From: Flavobacterium glycines
Lineage (GTDB): Bacteria > Bacteroidota > Bacteroidia > Flavobacteriales > Flavobacteriaceae
Direction of reading: 5' to 3'
NCBI RefSeq assembly: GCF_900100165.1
Contig: NZ_FNEO01000001.1
Span: forward strand, 1 to 64,000
DNA length: 64,000 nt
Shown: piece after piece, positions 8,918-17,844 of the stretch
Numbering within the stretch: the first letter of the stretch is position 1
Layout of the letters: every line of letters starts with the position of its first letter
Translations under genes and position numbers: made by a program
The notes under the pieces: generated by a model
Databases searched by the model: none
What the model saw: only the letters and a program-made list of their open reading frames with translations
Told to the model about the DNA's origin: nothing

Positions 8918-9736
8918 TTATTGTTTCAAACTTCCTCTGAATTTTCTGTAAGTATTAACGATTGTAGTACCTGCCTCATCAATAGAGTAAGTTAAATCAT
9001 CAATTTTTGCAGTAAAGAAGTTGTAAGCAACAATTGCTAAAATAGAAGTAGAGATACCTGTTGCAGTATTGATAAGTGCCTCAGAGATACCTGTTGCAAG
9101 TGCAGCTTGGTCAGGAGTTCCAGCAGAAGCTAACGCACCAAACGCTTTAATCATACCAGATACAGTTCCTAATAATCCTCCAAGAGTTCCTAACGATACT
9201 AAAGAAGAAATAATAGTCATGTTTTTCTCTAACATTGGCATTTCAAGAGAAGTAACCTCTTCGATTTCTTTATGAATAGTTTCAGAAGCTTCCTCACTGT
9301 TGAATCCTTCTTTCTTAACATCTTGATATTTAACTAAAGCTGATTTAATTGCATTTGCAACAGAACCTTGTTGTTTATCACAAGCAGCAATAGCCTCTTC
9401 AATATGACCACCTTTAATACTTGCCTGAACATTTGACATAAAAGCATCTAAATTTCCTTTTCCAGCAGCTTTAGTAATTACGAAGAATCTCTCAATAGAG
9501 AAAGTAATTACCATTAATAACATACCTAATAAAACTGGTACAATGAATCCTCCTTTGTAAACTTGTCCTAAAGTATTAATTGGATGTCCTGTTTCCGGAT
9601 TTCCTCCTTCAAAGTTAGCAGGTGATCCCATGATAAATTTCCAAATCACAACTCCCACCGACACACATAATAAAATAATGATTCCTGAAATCATTCCTCC
9701 TCCTTTTGAACTGCTTTCTTTTTTAACGTTTGCCAT
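8918..9736 (-). CDS. exbB: MotA/TolQ/ExbB proton channel family protein
   Basis: This is the proton-conducting stator subunit that energises TonB. Its 272 residues have three membrane segments (about 15-35, 65-85 and 170-235 in two parts), with the conserved MLEKNMTIISSLVSLGTLGGLLGTV... glycine-rich helix and TGISEALINTATGISTSILAIVAYN near residue 215. It is the first gene of the operon. A TAAATTTG -7 element lies about 63 bases upstream (9799-9806). Confidence 0.93.
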   Translation of the reverse strand: MANVKKESSSKGGGMISGIIILLCVSVGVVIWKFIMGSPANFEGGNPETGHPINTLGQVYKGGFIVPVLLGMLLMVITFSIERFFVITKAAGKGNLDAFMSNVQASIKGGHIEEAIAACDKQQGSVANAIKSALVKYQDVKKEGFNSEEASETIHKEIEEVTSLEMPMLEKNMTIISSLVSLGTLGGLLGTVSGMIKAFGALASAGTPDQAALATGISEALINTATGISTSILAIVAYNFFTAKIDDLTYSIDEAGTTIVNTYRKFRGSLKQ

Positions 9737-10114
9737 TTTTTTTAAAATTTTAATAGTTTTAAATAATTTATATTAGTTATAATTAACTTGTAGTCCCGCA
9801 AATTTATACGTTTCGTTCAAATAAAAAAATTTTTTTTCATTATATTCAAATTAACTAATCGCAAATTAACACCTGAAAAATATAACCATTGTTTTTTTAT
9901 CAATTTCACTGTATTTTTTCAAAGATATTGACAAAATAATTAATTAAATTGCAACTTTAAGCATCAATATCTCAACAACTAAAATCTTAACCAAAAAACA
10001 CTATTTTTCAACATTTAACAAAAAAAAAGGCTTAAAATTACAGTAAACATTAAATTACTGAGTTAAAAAAAACACATTAATTATAATTAAAAAACTTAAA
10101 AATACCCTTAGTTT
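9737..10114. promoter_or_regulatory. Divergent intergenic region with exbB -7 element
   Basis: A 378-base, very AT-rich region between divergent exbB and the HerA-like gene. On the minus strand TAAATTTG (9799-9806) fits the Bacteroidota -7 box for exbB, although the nearest TTG is too close to be a good -33. No convincing promoter for the rightward gene, no hairpin and no ORF with a plausible start was seen. Confidence 0.4.
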
Positions 10115-11629
10115 ATGAATACGACTGAAAAATTCATTGAAGAAATCAATATGGGATACCAATCAAAAGGAGATAGCATCCTTTTAGGCGGAGCTATTTT
10201 AAACGGTCAGGCCATAAATAACGCTCATATAAAAATACCATTAAAAACATTAAACAGACACGGACTTATTGCAGGAGCGACCGGAACCGGAAAAACCAAA
10301 ACCATCCAAGTCTTATCCGAACAATTATCTTCATTCGGCATACCGGTATTAATGATGGATATTAAAGGTGATTTCAGTGGCATAGCCAAAGCAGGAGAAG
10401 AGAAACCTTTTATCACTGAAAGACATCAAAAAATCAATATTCCCTATCAAAGCGCCAGCTTTCCTGTAGAATTACTAAGCTTATCCGAACAAAGCGGAGT
10501 CCGTCTTCGGGCAACCGTTTCTGAGTTTGGTCCCGTTTTATTTTCCCGAATACTCGATTTAAACGACACACAAGCTGGTGTAGTTGCCATCATATTTAAA
10601 TATTGTGATGACAATAAAATGCCATTACTTGATTTAAAAGATTTCAAAAAAGTCATCAACTTTATAACAGAAGAAGGCAAAGAAGAAATCACAGAAAGTT
10701 ACGGAAAAATATCAACTTCTACAACAGGAATCATTCTTAGAAAAATTATCGAATTAGAACAACAAAGTGGCGAACTGTTTTTTGGCGAAATGTCTTTTGA
10801 TATTGATGACCTCATGCGAATTGATGAAAACGGCAAAGGCTACGTTAATATCCTTCGGCTAAACGATATACAGGACAAACCCAAACTATTTTCCACCTTC
10901 ATGCTTAGCTTACTTGCCGAAATATACCAACAAATGCCTGAAAAAGGAGATGTTGATCAACCGGAACTGGTTATCTTTATCGACGAAGCTCACTTAATAT
11001 TTAAAGAAGCCAGCAAAGCACTTTTAGAACAAATCGAAACTATTGTAAAACTAATTCGTTCTAAAGGAATTGGAATTTATTTCATTACTCAAAATCCTAT
11101 GGATGTTCCTAGCGGGATATTGGCACAATTAGGTCTAAAAATCCAACACGCCCTAAGAGCATTTACCGCTAATGACAGACAAGCCATAAAACAAACCGCA
11201 GATAATTATCCAAGTTCAGAATTTTACAACACCAGCGAACTATTAACGAGCCTCGGAATCGGAGAAGCTCTGGTAACAGCCCTAAGCGAAAAAGGAATTC
11301 CTACCCCATTAGCCGCAACAATGTTAAGAGCACCTATGAGCCGAATGGATGTTTTGACAGAAAGCGAAATTCAGGAAATCAACAGTAAATCGAAATTGGT
11401 AAAAAAATACAGCGAAAACATCGATCGCGAAAGTGCGTACGAGATGCTGAACAAAAAAATCACAACTATAGAAGAAGAAAACACTAAAAAAGAAGAGACA
11501 GAGAACAAAACAACTTCCAACCAACCAAGCGCTTCGGAAGTGGTTGGAAAATCAGTTTTAAAAGTACTTACGAGTGCTACATTTATCCGTGGTGCGTTTG
11601 GAATCCTTTCTAAATTCATGAAAAAATAA
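10115..11629 (+). CDS. HerA-like ATPase, DUF853 (YjgR) family
   Basis: A 504-residue cytoplasmic P-loop ATPase. The Walker A motif is GATGTGKTKT (about residues 54-63) and Walker B is LVIFIDEAHLIF (about 287-298). IYFITQNPMDVPSGILAQLG matches the helicase-like sensor region of the DUF853/HerA-FtsK group. The C-terminus is a low-complexity, Lys/Glu/Thr-rich linker ending in a short hydrophobic tail (VLTSATFIRGAFGILSKFMKK). The family is widespread, with an unclear role. It stands alone, convergent with kmo across a long inverted repeat. Confidence 0.85.
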   Translation: MNTTEKFIEEINMGYQSKGDSILLGGAILNGQAINNAHIKIPLKTLNRHGLIAGATGTGKTKTIQVLSEQLSSFGIPVLMMDIKGDFSGIAKAGEEKPFITERHQKINIPYQSASFPVELLSLSEQSGVRLRATVSEFGPVLFSRILDLNDTQAGVVAIIFKYCDDNKMPLLDLKDFKKVINFITEEGKEEITESYGKISTSTTGIILRKIIELEQQSGELFFGEMSFDIDDLMRIDENGKGYVNILRLNDIQDKPKLFSTFMLSLLAEIYQQMPEKGDVDQPELVIFIDEAHLIFKEASKALLEQIETIVKLIRSKGIGIYFITQNPMDVPSGILAQLGLKIQHALRAFTANDRQAIKQTADNYPSSEFYNTSELLTSLGIGEALVTALSEKGIPTPLAATMLRAPMSRMDVLTESEIQEINSKSKLVKKYSENIDRESAYEMLNKKITTIEEENTKKEETENKTTSNQPSASEVVGKSVLKVLTSATFIRGAFGILSKFMKK

Positions 11630-11636
11630 AGCAACA

Positions 11637-11763
11637 GCAATAATCAATGGTAATTTCAAAAATCTATCTCAAATTTGGAATTGCCATTGTTTTTTTGAAA
11701 TTGATATTCTTTTTTTCATATTGTTATTGACTTTTTGATATTGAAATTGCCATTGATTATTGC
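11637..11763. repeat. Long inverted repeat between convergent genes
   Basis: A 23-base left arm (11637-11659, GCAATAATCAATGGTAATTTCAA) and a 23-base right arm (11741-11763) are complementary at 22 of 23 positions, separated by 81 bases. The right arm runs up to the kmo stop codon. The loop contains further short TTGAAATTG and TTGCCATTG segments, so several alternative pairings exist. It is probably a bidirectional terminator or a dispersed spacer repeat. Confidence 0.7.
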
Positions 11764-13106
11764 TATTGAGATTGCAATAATTCTAAAATTTTATTTTCGA
11801 CTTCGGGAAAATTCCAAATATTCTCTATGTTCTCCATTCTTAAAACTTCTTCCATAATTGCATTTTGAAAATCGCCAATTGCTAAAGCCTCTACATAAGG
11901 ACGATCACTAAAAGTTACTCTGCTATACAATGGAACCCATTTATCCGGATGCTTATCCGAAAACCATTTCTCAATTTTCTTTTGCAACAAAAACTTATCA
12001 TCCGCAGTCTTAGTACTCATTTCCAGAAAATTTCGATACGAAAGTTCTGCAATTGCATCGGCATTTGGTTTACGAGATTTTTCATACTCTGAAAAAACTT
12101 TCTCCCAATCATCTCCGTATACCAACATCATTTCATAAAGCACCGTAATATCTTCAAAACCTGCATTCATTCCCTGCCCATAAAAAGGAACAATTGCATG
12201 ACAAGCATCACCTATTAAAGCAATTTTATCAGTATAAGTCCAGGGAAAACACTTCATTGTCACCAAAGTACTTGTGGGATTCCTGAAAAAGTCTTCAGCC
12301 AAATTTGGGATTACATCTACTGAATCAGAAAAATTCTTTTCAAAGAATGCTTCTACTTCTTTTCTATCTGTCAAAGAAGCAAATGAATTTTCTCCTTCAA
12401 ACGGCATAAACAATGTACAAGTAAAACTTCCGTCTAAATTAGACAACGCTATCAGCATATATTCGCCGCGAGGCCAAATATGGAAAGAATTTTTATCCAA
12501 TTTATGAGAACCATCTGCATTAGCAGGAATATGCAATTCTTTATAACCAATATTTAAAAACTCCTGAGAATAATTAAACATACTTTGACGCTGCATACGA
12601 TGACGAATTCTCGAAAAAGCACCATCCGCTCCAAAAACCATATCGTACTTACGATCTTCCCATTCTCCTCTTTCAGTTTCTCCAATATGCAAAGTTGCAG
12701 AAGCCAAAGTAACATCCCAAATTTTTTGTTCAAAGAAAAACTCAGCACCAGCAGATTCAGCAAGATCAATCATCTTACGATTTAAAGTTCCCCGCGAAAT
12801 AGAATAAATAGATTCTCCTTCCTGACCGTAATTTTGAAATTTAAGACTATCTACAAGATGAATTGCCCGCTTATCCATAGGAATAGCAATTTCACGCACG
12901 GCATCTCCCACTCCTACCCCATCAAGCGCTTTCCATCCACGGTTTGACATAGCTAAATTAATAGAACGACCAGAGAATTGTATTTTTCTAATATCCGGAC
13001 TTCTATCATAAACATGAACCGTATGCCCAGATTTTTTTAGATAAATAGCTAATAAAGAACCTACTAAACCAGAACCTACAACCGCTATTTTTTTAGAAGT
13101 CTGCAT
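11763..13106 (-). CDS. kmo: Kynurenine 3-monooxygenase
   Basis: A FAD-dependent aromatic hydroxylase that converts L-kynurenine to 3-hydroxykynurenine with NADPH and oxygen. The 447 residues include the FAD dinucleotide motif VVGSGLVGSLLAIYL (about residues 9-23), the family segment SGRSINLAMSNRGW (about 46-59), the second FAD motif ALIGDACHAIVPFYGQGMNAGFED (about 295-318, split here only by naming), and a C-terminal region whose membrane-anchoring helix is not obvious. kynU is nearby, so tryptophan can be degraded to 3-hydroxyanthranilate, perhaps for NAD synthesis or catabolism. Confidence 0.93.
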   Translation of the reverse strand: MQTSKKIAVVGSGLVGSLLAIYLKKSGHTVHVYDRSPDIRKIQFSGRSINLAMSNRGWKALDGVGVGDAVREIAIPMDKRAIHLVDSLKFQNYGQEGESIYSISRGTLNRKMIDLAESAGAEFFFEQKIWDVTLASATLHIGETERGEWEDRKYDMVFGADGAFSRIRHRMQRQSMFNYSQEFLNIGYKELHIPANADGSHKLDKNSFHIWPRGEYMLIALSNLDGSFTCTLFMPFEGENSFASLTDRKEVEAFFEKNFSDSVDVIPNLAEDFFRNPTSTLVTMKCFPWTYTDKIALIGDACHAIVPFYGQGMNAGFEDITVLYEMMLVYGDDWEKVFSEYEKSRKPNADAIAELSYRNFLEMSTKTADDKFLLQKKIEKWFSDKHPDKWVPLYSRVTFSDRPYVEALAIGDFQNAIMEEVLRMENIENIWNFPEVENKILELLQSQ

Positions 13107-13335
13107 TTTTTCATGTATAAAAAGTTAAACAAAATTACTGATTTATTATTGGAGCATCATCCAAAAACACCAGTTTTCGTTGCACAAACACAAAACCAAA
13201 CCTCTTCCATCAGCTAGCTAAACTTTTCAACCTCAAAAAAATAATAGACAAGCTTAAAAGCATATATGACATTTATCAGTTTTTAAGCAAATGATTATTA
13301 CAAACTTTGCACAAACTATTAATGAAGGTATGAAC

Positions 13336-15153
13336 ATGACTAAAAATCCACAACCATTACACAACTTCCATATTCCGGTTATGGGGCTTGCTTACACAAT
13401 AGACAGTCCCATAAGAGTGGCACATTATGGGATTTCTTCTGTGATTTCGATTGCAGATGATGAGTTGATAGAAAAAATGAATGCATTCTATCACGAAAAA
13501 TTCAATCTCCCATATCAAGAAATATCAAAAAAAGTAGCTGATTACAGAGCTAAAAGAATCACTTCTTATTTAAACTTAGTTGACAAAATTGTAAAAGAAA
13601 AATTCGATAATTTTAAAAACGAATTAGTTGAAAGCAAAGAAGCTTTAGAAAACTACATTGCTATCTTACCCAACAAATCTGAAATCAAAAAAGGGCTGCA
13701 ATCCTTTATTGAAGAAGGAATGAATTGGAAAGAAAACGTTAAAAGCTATATTGAAAAACACTTGTCAGCAGGTGCTATTGATGTCAACATTATGACAAAA
13801 TTAGACAAAGACAACTTTGAAAAGAACGAACAATTACCTGTTATTTACAACGACGCTCACGCAGCATTAAGAGGATTCGCTAATAGCACAACTAATTCTT
13901 CAATTGTACTTTCGGCAGGAATGAATCCAAGATTATATAGTTACTTTGAAAATTTTGAAGATTTCTACCCAGACGAGAACAACCATTTAAAAAAGAAAAT
14001 CACTTTAAAAGTAAGCGACTTCCGTTCGGCAATGATACAAGGAAATTTCTTAGCTAAAAAAGGCCTTTGGGTTTCAGAATACCGCATCGAATCAGGATTA
14101 AATTGTGGCGGACATGCGTTTGCAACAGAGGGGTTTTTATTAGGACCAATTTTAGAAGAATTCAAACAAAAGAAAGAACAACTTATCCAATCGGCACATG
14201 AACTAATGATTAAATCATTGGAACAAAAAGGAAAAAGAATTCCAGACAAACCATTAGAATTAAAAATTACGGTTCAGGGAGGAGTTGGAACTTCAGAGGA
14301 ACACGATTTTTTATTGAATTACTATAATGTTGACTCTGTAGGCTGGGGTTCACCATTTCTATTAGTTCCCGAAGCTACCTCGGTAGATCAGGCAACCCGC
14401 AACTTATTAATTAATGCAAAAGAGGAAGATTTATATTTAAGTCAAATTTCTCCTTTAGGAGTACCTTTTAACACTTTAAGAGGTACGACAAATGAAAAAA
14501 TAAAACAAAGACGCATCCAAGAAAGTAAAGCAGGAAGTTCGTGTCCTAAAAAATTTCTTGCACTAAATAAAGATGCTGAAGGAAACGGAATTTGCACGGC
14601 TTCTAAAAAATACCAGGATTACAAATTAGAAGAATTGGAAGCAAATAAAAACAACATTTCTTTAGAAAATTACGAAAAAACAAAACAAACCATAACGGAA
14701 AAATCGTGTCTTTGTGTTGGTTTAGCCAATGCTTCCTATTTAGAAAACAACATCAAAATAAAAGGACAAGACCAAGGTGTGGTTGTTTGTCCGGGACCCA
14801 ACATGGCCTATTTTGATCAGGAAGTTTCACTTTCTAAAATGATTCAGCATATTTATGGAAATACCTCAGTTTTGAGAAATCCCAATCGACCACATTTTTT
14901 TGTAAAAGAATTAAAAATGTACATTGCTTACCTGAAGAATGACATCCAAACTATTAGCGAGGAAATCAACAATGCCAAAACCAAAAAATTAGAAGCATTT
15001 AAAGCCAATCTTCTTGAAGGCATCAACTATTACCAAACGCTTTTTGCTGCAATTCCTAATTTTGAGACCATCAAACAGGAAATTACTAAGCAAATTGAAG
15101 GCTATAAAAATGAAATCAACGCTATTGAGATTCCAAAACTACAAATGGCTTAA
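13336..15153 (+). CDS. Putative nitronate monooxygenase-like flavin TIM-barrel protein with cysteine-rich C-terminus
   Basis: I know no named function for this protein of about 605 residues. The middle reads like the FMN-barrel nitronate monooxygenase/IMPDH group: a LNCGGHAF segment (14098-14121), then ITVQGGVGTSEEHDFLLNYY, VDSVGWGSPFLLVPEAT and LSQISPLGVPFNTLRG (14263-14490), which parallel the phosphate-binding glycine loop and the following strand of that family. Beyond it are further cysteines at 14542, 14593, 14707, 14713 and 14788 (SCPKKF, GICTAS, SCLCVG, VVCPGP), suggesting a metal site. Earlier in-frame ATGs exist at 13291 and 13330. I chose 13336 because conserved-looking sequence (HNFHIPVMGLAY) begins soon after. 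It is convergent with kynU. Confidence 0.5.
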   Translation: MTKNPQPLHNFHIPVMGLAYTIDSPIRVAHYGISSVISIADDELIEKMNAFYHEKFNLPYQEISKKVADYRAKRITSYLNLVDKIVKEKFDNFKNELVESKEALENYIAILPNKSEIKKGLQSFIEEGMNWKENVKSYIEKHLSAGAIDVNIMTKLDKDNFEKNEQLPVIYNDAHAALRGFANSTTNSSIVLSAGMNPRLYSYFENFEDFYPDENNHLKKKITLKVSDFRSAMIQGNFLAKKGLWVSEYRIESGLNCGGHAFATEGFLLGPILEEFKQKKEQLIQSAHELMIKSLEQKGKRIPDKPLELKITVQGGVGTSEEHDFLLNYYNVDSVGWGSPFLLVPEATSVDQATRNLLINAKEEDLYLSQISPLGVPFNTLRGTTNEKIKQRRIQESKAGSSCPKKFLALNKDAEGNGICTASKKYQDYKLEELEANKNNISLENYEKTKQTITEKSCLCVGLANASYLENNIKIKGQDQGVVVCPGPNMAYFDQEVSLSKMIQHIYGNTSVLRNPNRPHFFVKELKMYIAYLKNDIQTISEEINNAKTKKLEAFKANLLEGINYYQTLFAAIPNFETIKQEITKQIEGYKNEINAIEIPKLQMA

Positions 15154-15160
15154 AAACAAG

Positions 15161-15189
15161 AAGTCCCTTAAAATTATTTTAAGGGACTT
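15161..15189. terminator. Bidirectional terminator between the flavin-barrel gene and kynU
   Basis: A hairpin AAGTCCCTTAAAA / TTTTAAGGGACTT with a short loop, followed by T-rich sequence on the plus strand and preceded by A-rich sequence, sits between two convergent stop codons. Confidence 0.85.
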
Positions 15190-15210
15190 TTACTTTTTAC
15201 ATTTAGAAGA

Positions 15211-16488
15211 TTATTTATTTAAAATTCCTCTTTTTAATATTTGTCCAAAGTTATACATATCTTCAAAAGAACAATACAGCGGAACAGGTGCCAATCGAAT
15301 AACATTAGGCTCTCTCCAATCCACAATCACACCATTTTTCATTAGATAATCAAATAGACTACGCCCTTCGCCATGAAGAAAAACAGATAATTGACAGGCT
15401 CTTTCGGAAGGATTTGACGGTGTAATAATTTCAAAACTGCTGCTTACTTCTTTATCAATTTCACTCAAAATAAATTCCAAATAAGCTGTAATCTTATCTC
15501 TTTTTTCAATTAAGGCATCCATTCCAATTTCGGCAAACATTTCTACCGAAGCCAGATAAGGTGCTAAAGACAATACAGGCAAATTACTAATTTGCCAGCC
15601 ATCGGCTCCTTGAATCGGATCAAAAGCCGGTTCCATTTTAAAACGACGTTCTTTATTATGTCCCCACCATCCGGCAAACCTTGGCAAATCAGGATTATTA
15701 TGATGTTTCTCATTTACAAAACAACCCGAAGCATTTCCAGGTCCTGAATTCATGTATTTATAACTGCACCAGGCAGCAAAATCTACGCCCCAATTATGCA
15801 ATTCCAGCTTAACATTTCCAGCTGCGTGAGCCAAATCCCAACCTACATAAGCTCCTGCTTTATGTCCCGCTGCTGTGACAGACTCCATATCAAAAACCTG
15901 ACCTGTATAATAATTCACTCCCCCTATTAAAACCAAAGCCAACTCATCACCTACTTCATTAATTTTAGCGATTATATCTTCTGTTCGAATATTATGTTCT
16001 CCGTCACGTCTCTTGATTTCAACAATAGCTTCTTCTGATTTAAAACCATGAAAATTCACCTGACTTTGAAACATATATTGATCCGAAGGAAAGGCTTTTT
16101 CTTCGCAAATAATTTTAAATCTCGTTTTTGTAGGTCGGTAAAAAGACACCATCAACAGATGAAGATTCACCGTAAGCGTATTCATTACAGTAACTTCTGC
16201 AGGTTTTGCTCCTACTATTTGACTCAAGGGTTTAGCAAAACGTTCCTGATAATCCCACCATGGCTTCCCTGCATAAAAATGACCTTCAACAGCCAGATTA
16301 GCCCAGTCATTCATTATTTCATCCACATAAGCTTTAGTCCGCTTAGGCTGCAGACCTAAGGAGTTTCCAGCAAAATAGATGACTTGTTTATCATTAACTT
16401 TTGGAAAATAAAATTCGTTCCTGTATTTATACAGGCTATCCTGAGCATCTAATTTTTGTGCGAAAGCTTTAGTGTTTTCAAAAACCAT
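15211..16488 (-). CDS. kynU: Kynureninase
   Basis: A PLP enzyme that cleaves 3-hydroxykynurenine (or kynurenine) to 3-hydroxyanthranilate (or anthranilate) and alanine. It has 425 residues, the normal length. Family features are IYFAGNSLGLQPKRTK near the N-terminus, AYVGWDLAHAAGNVKLELHNWGVDFAAWCSYKYMNSGPG (about residues 212-250; Asp for the PLP ring and the Schiff-base Lys in CSYKYMNSG), and FAGWWGHNKERRFKM. It works directly after Kmo. The two genes share a strand but are separated by the convergent flavin-barrel gene, so they are not one operon. Confidence 0.95.
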   Translation of the reverse strand: MVFENTKAFAQKLDAQDSLYKYRNEFYFPKVNDKQVIYFAGNSLGLQPKRTKAYVDEIMNDWANLAVEGHFYAGKPWWDYQERFAKPLSQIVGAKPAEVTVMNTLTVNLHLLMVSFYRPTKTRFKIICEEKAFPSDQYMFQSQVNFHGFKSEEAIVEIKRRDGEHNIRTEDIIAKINEVGDELALVLIGGVNYYTGQVFDMESVTAAGHKAGAYVGWDLAHAAGNVKLELHNWGVDFAAWCSYKYMNSGPGNASGCFVNEKHHNNPDLPRFAGWWGHNKERRFKMEPAFDPIQGADGWQISNLPVLSLAPYLASVEMFAEIGMDALIEKRDKITAYLEFILSEIDKEVSSSFEIITPSNPSERACQLSVFLHGEGRSLFDYLMKNGVIVDWREPNVIRLAPVPLYCSFEDMYNFGQILKRGILNK

Positions 16489-16565
16489 ACTGTTCTTTGC
16501 GTTTATTTTGTAAAAGTAAAAAAGAAAATCAAGAATAAGTCTAAGCTATAAAAATGACTATAAAC

Positions 16566-16592
16566 AAAAAAACTCGTCAGTAATTGACGAGT
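16566..16592 (-). terminator. Terminator of queA
   Basis: A perfect 8-bp stem ACTCGTCA / TGACGAGT (16572-16592) with a 5-base loop, followed on the minus strand by a T-run, 30 bases after the queA stop codon. Confidence 0.85.
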
Positions 16593-16621
16593 CTTTTTTA
16601 TGAATTAACCTTTTATGGTGA

Positions 16622-17671
16622 TTATAGAATTAACATTGCATCACCGTAAGAATAGAATTTATATTTTTCTTTAATTGCTTCTTCATAAGCTTTCTTCATT
16701 AAATCATGTCCGCAAAAAGCAGAAATCATCATCAATAAAGTTGATTTTGGCGTATGAAAATTAGTAATCATACAGTTAGCCACACTAAAATCATGTGGAG
16801 GAAAGATAAACTTGTTAGTCCATCCTTCGTATGGATTCAAAGTGTTTTGTGAAGAAACTGAACTTTCAATAGCACGCATAGAAGTGGTTCCTACAGCACA
16901 AACACGTTTTCTTTTTGCTTTAGCCTCATTAACAATATCACAAGCTTCCTGAGTAATTTTCAATTCCTCAGAATCCATTTTGTGTTTGGATAAATCTTCT
17001 ACCTCAACTGGGTTGAAAGTTCCCAAACCTACGTGAAGCGTTACTTCAGCAAAATTCACTCCTTTTATTTCTAAACGTTTCAATAAATGTTTAGAAAAGT
17101 GCAATCCTGCGGTTGGCGCAGCAACAGCTCCTTCTTCTTTAGCATAAATAGTTTGGTAACGCTCAGCATCTTCCGGAGTCACTTCTCTATTGATATATTT
17201 AGGAATTGGAGTTTCTCCAAGTTCCGTCAATTTATTTCTGAATTCTTCATAAGAACCATCGTAAAGGAAACGTAAAGTTCTTCCACGAGAAGTGGTATTA
17301 TCAATAACCTCAGCAACTAATGAATCATCATCGCCGAAATACAATTTATTTCCAATTCTGATTTTACGAGCCGGATCTACTAATACATCCCAAAGACGTT
17401 GTTCAGCATTTAATTCTCTAAGCAAAAAAACTTCGATTCTTGCCCCGGTTTTTTCTTTGTTACCATATAAACGAGCAGGAAAAACTTTAGTATTGTTCAA
17501 AATCATTACATCTCCATCATCAAAATACTCGATAATATCTTTGAACATTCTGTGCTCAATGGTTTGTTTTTTTCTATCTATTACCATTAAACGAGCTTCG
17601 TCTCTGTTTTCTGCCGGAAATTCAGCTAAAAGTTCCTTTGGTAAGTCAAAATTAAAATGTGATAATTTCAT
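16622..17671 (-). CDS. queA: tRNA preQ1(34) S-adenosylmethionine ribosyltransferase-isomerase
   Basis: QueA transfers and isomerises the ribosyl moiety of SAM onto preQ1 at tRNA position 34 to make epoxyqueuosine. It has 349 residues. Characteristic segments are [23 protein letters not shown] at the N-terminus, [30 protein letters not shown] and [14 protein letters not shown] in the middle, and [20 protein letters not shown] near the C-terminus. A promoter with TATATTTG lies upstream (17737-17744). Confidence 0.96.
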   Translation of the reverse strand: MKLSHFNFDLPKELLAEFPAENRDEARLMVIDRKKQTIEHRMFKDIIEYFDDGDVMILNNTKVFPARLYGNKEKTGARIEVFLLRELNAEQRLWDVLVDPARKIRIGNKLYFGDDDSLVAEVIDNTTSRGRTLRFLYDGSYEEFRNKLTELGETPIPKYINREVTPEDAERYQTIYAKEEGAVAAPTAGLHFSKHLLKRLEIKGVNFAEVTLHVGLGTFNPVEVEDLSKHKMDSEELKITQEACDIVNEAKAKRKRVCAVGTTSMRAIESSVSSQNTLNPYEGWTNKFIFPPHDFSVANCMITNFHTPKSTLLMMISAFCGHDLMKKAYEEAIKEKYKFYSYGDAMLIL

Positions 17672-17736
17672 TCAAAAAAGTTATAAGTTATGAATTATAA
17701 GACTTAAGTTTTGATTCTTAGTATTATAATCGGCTG

Positions 17737-17768
17737 CAAATATACGATTGTCAAATAGGCGATGTCAA
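17737..17768 (-). promoter_or_regulatory. Promoter of queA
   Basis: On the minus strand a TTG (17766-17768) lies 21 bases before TATATTTG (17737-17744), in accord with the Bacteroidota sigma-A consensus. The start codon is 66 bases downstream. Confidence 0.55.
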
Positions 17769-17844
17769 GTATTTTGTTGTTTAATTTAAAATTAAAACAA
17801 CAAAAGCCCAAAGCATCAATGTTTTAAGGATGCAACGAAAATGA

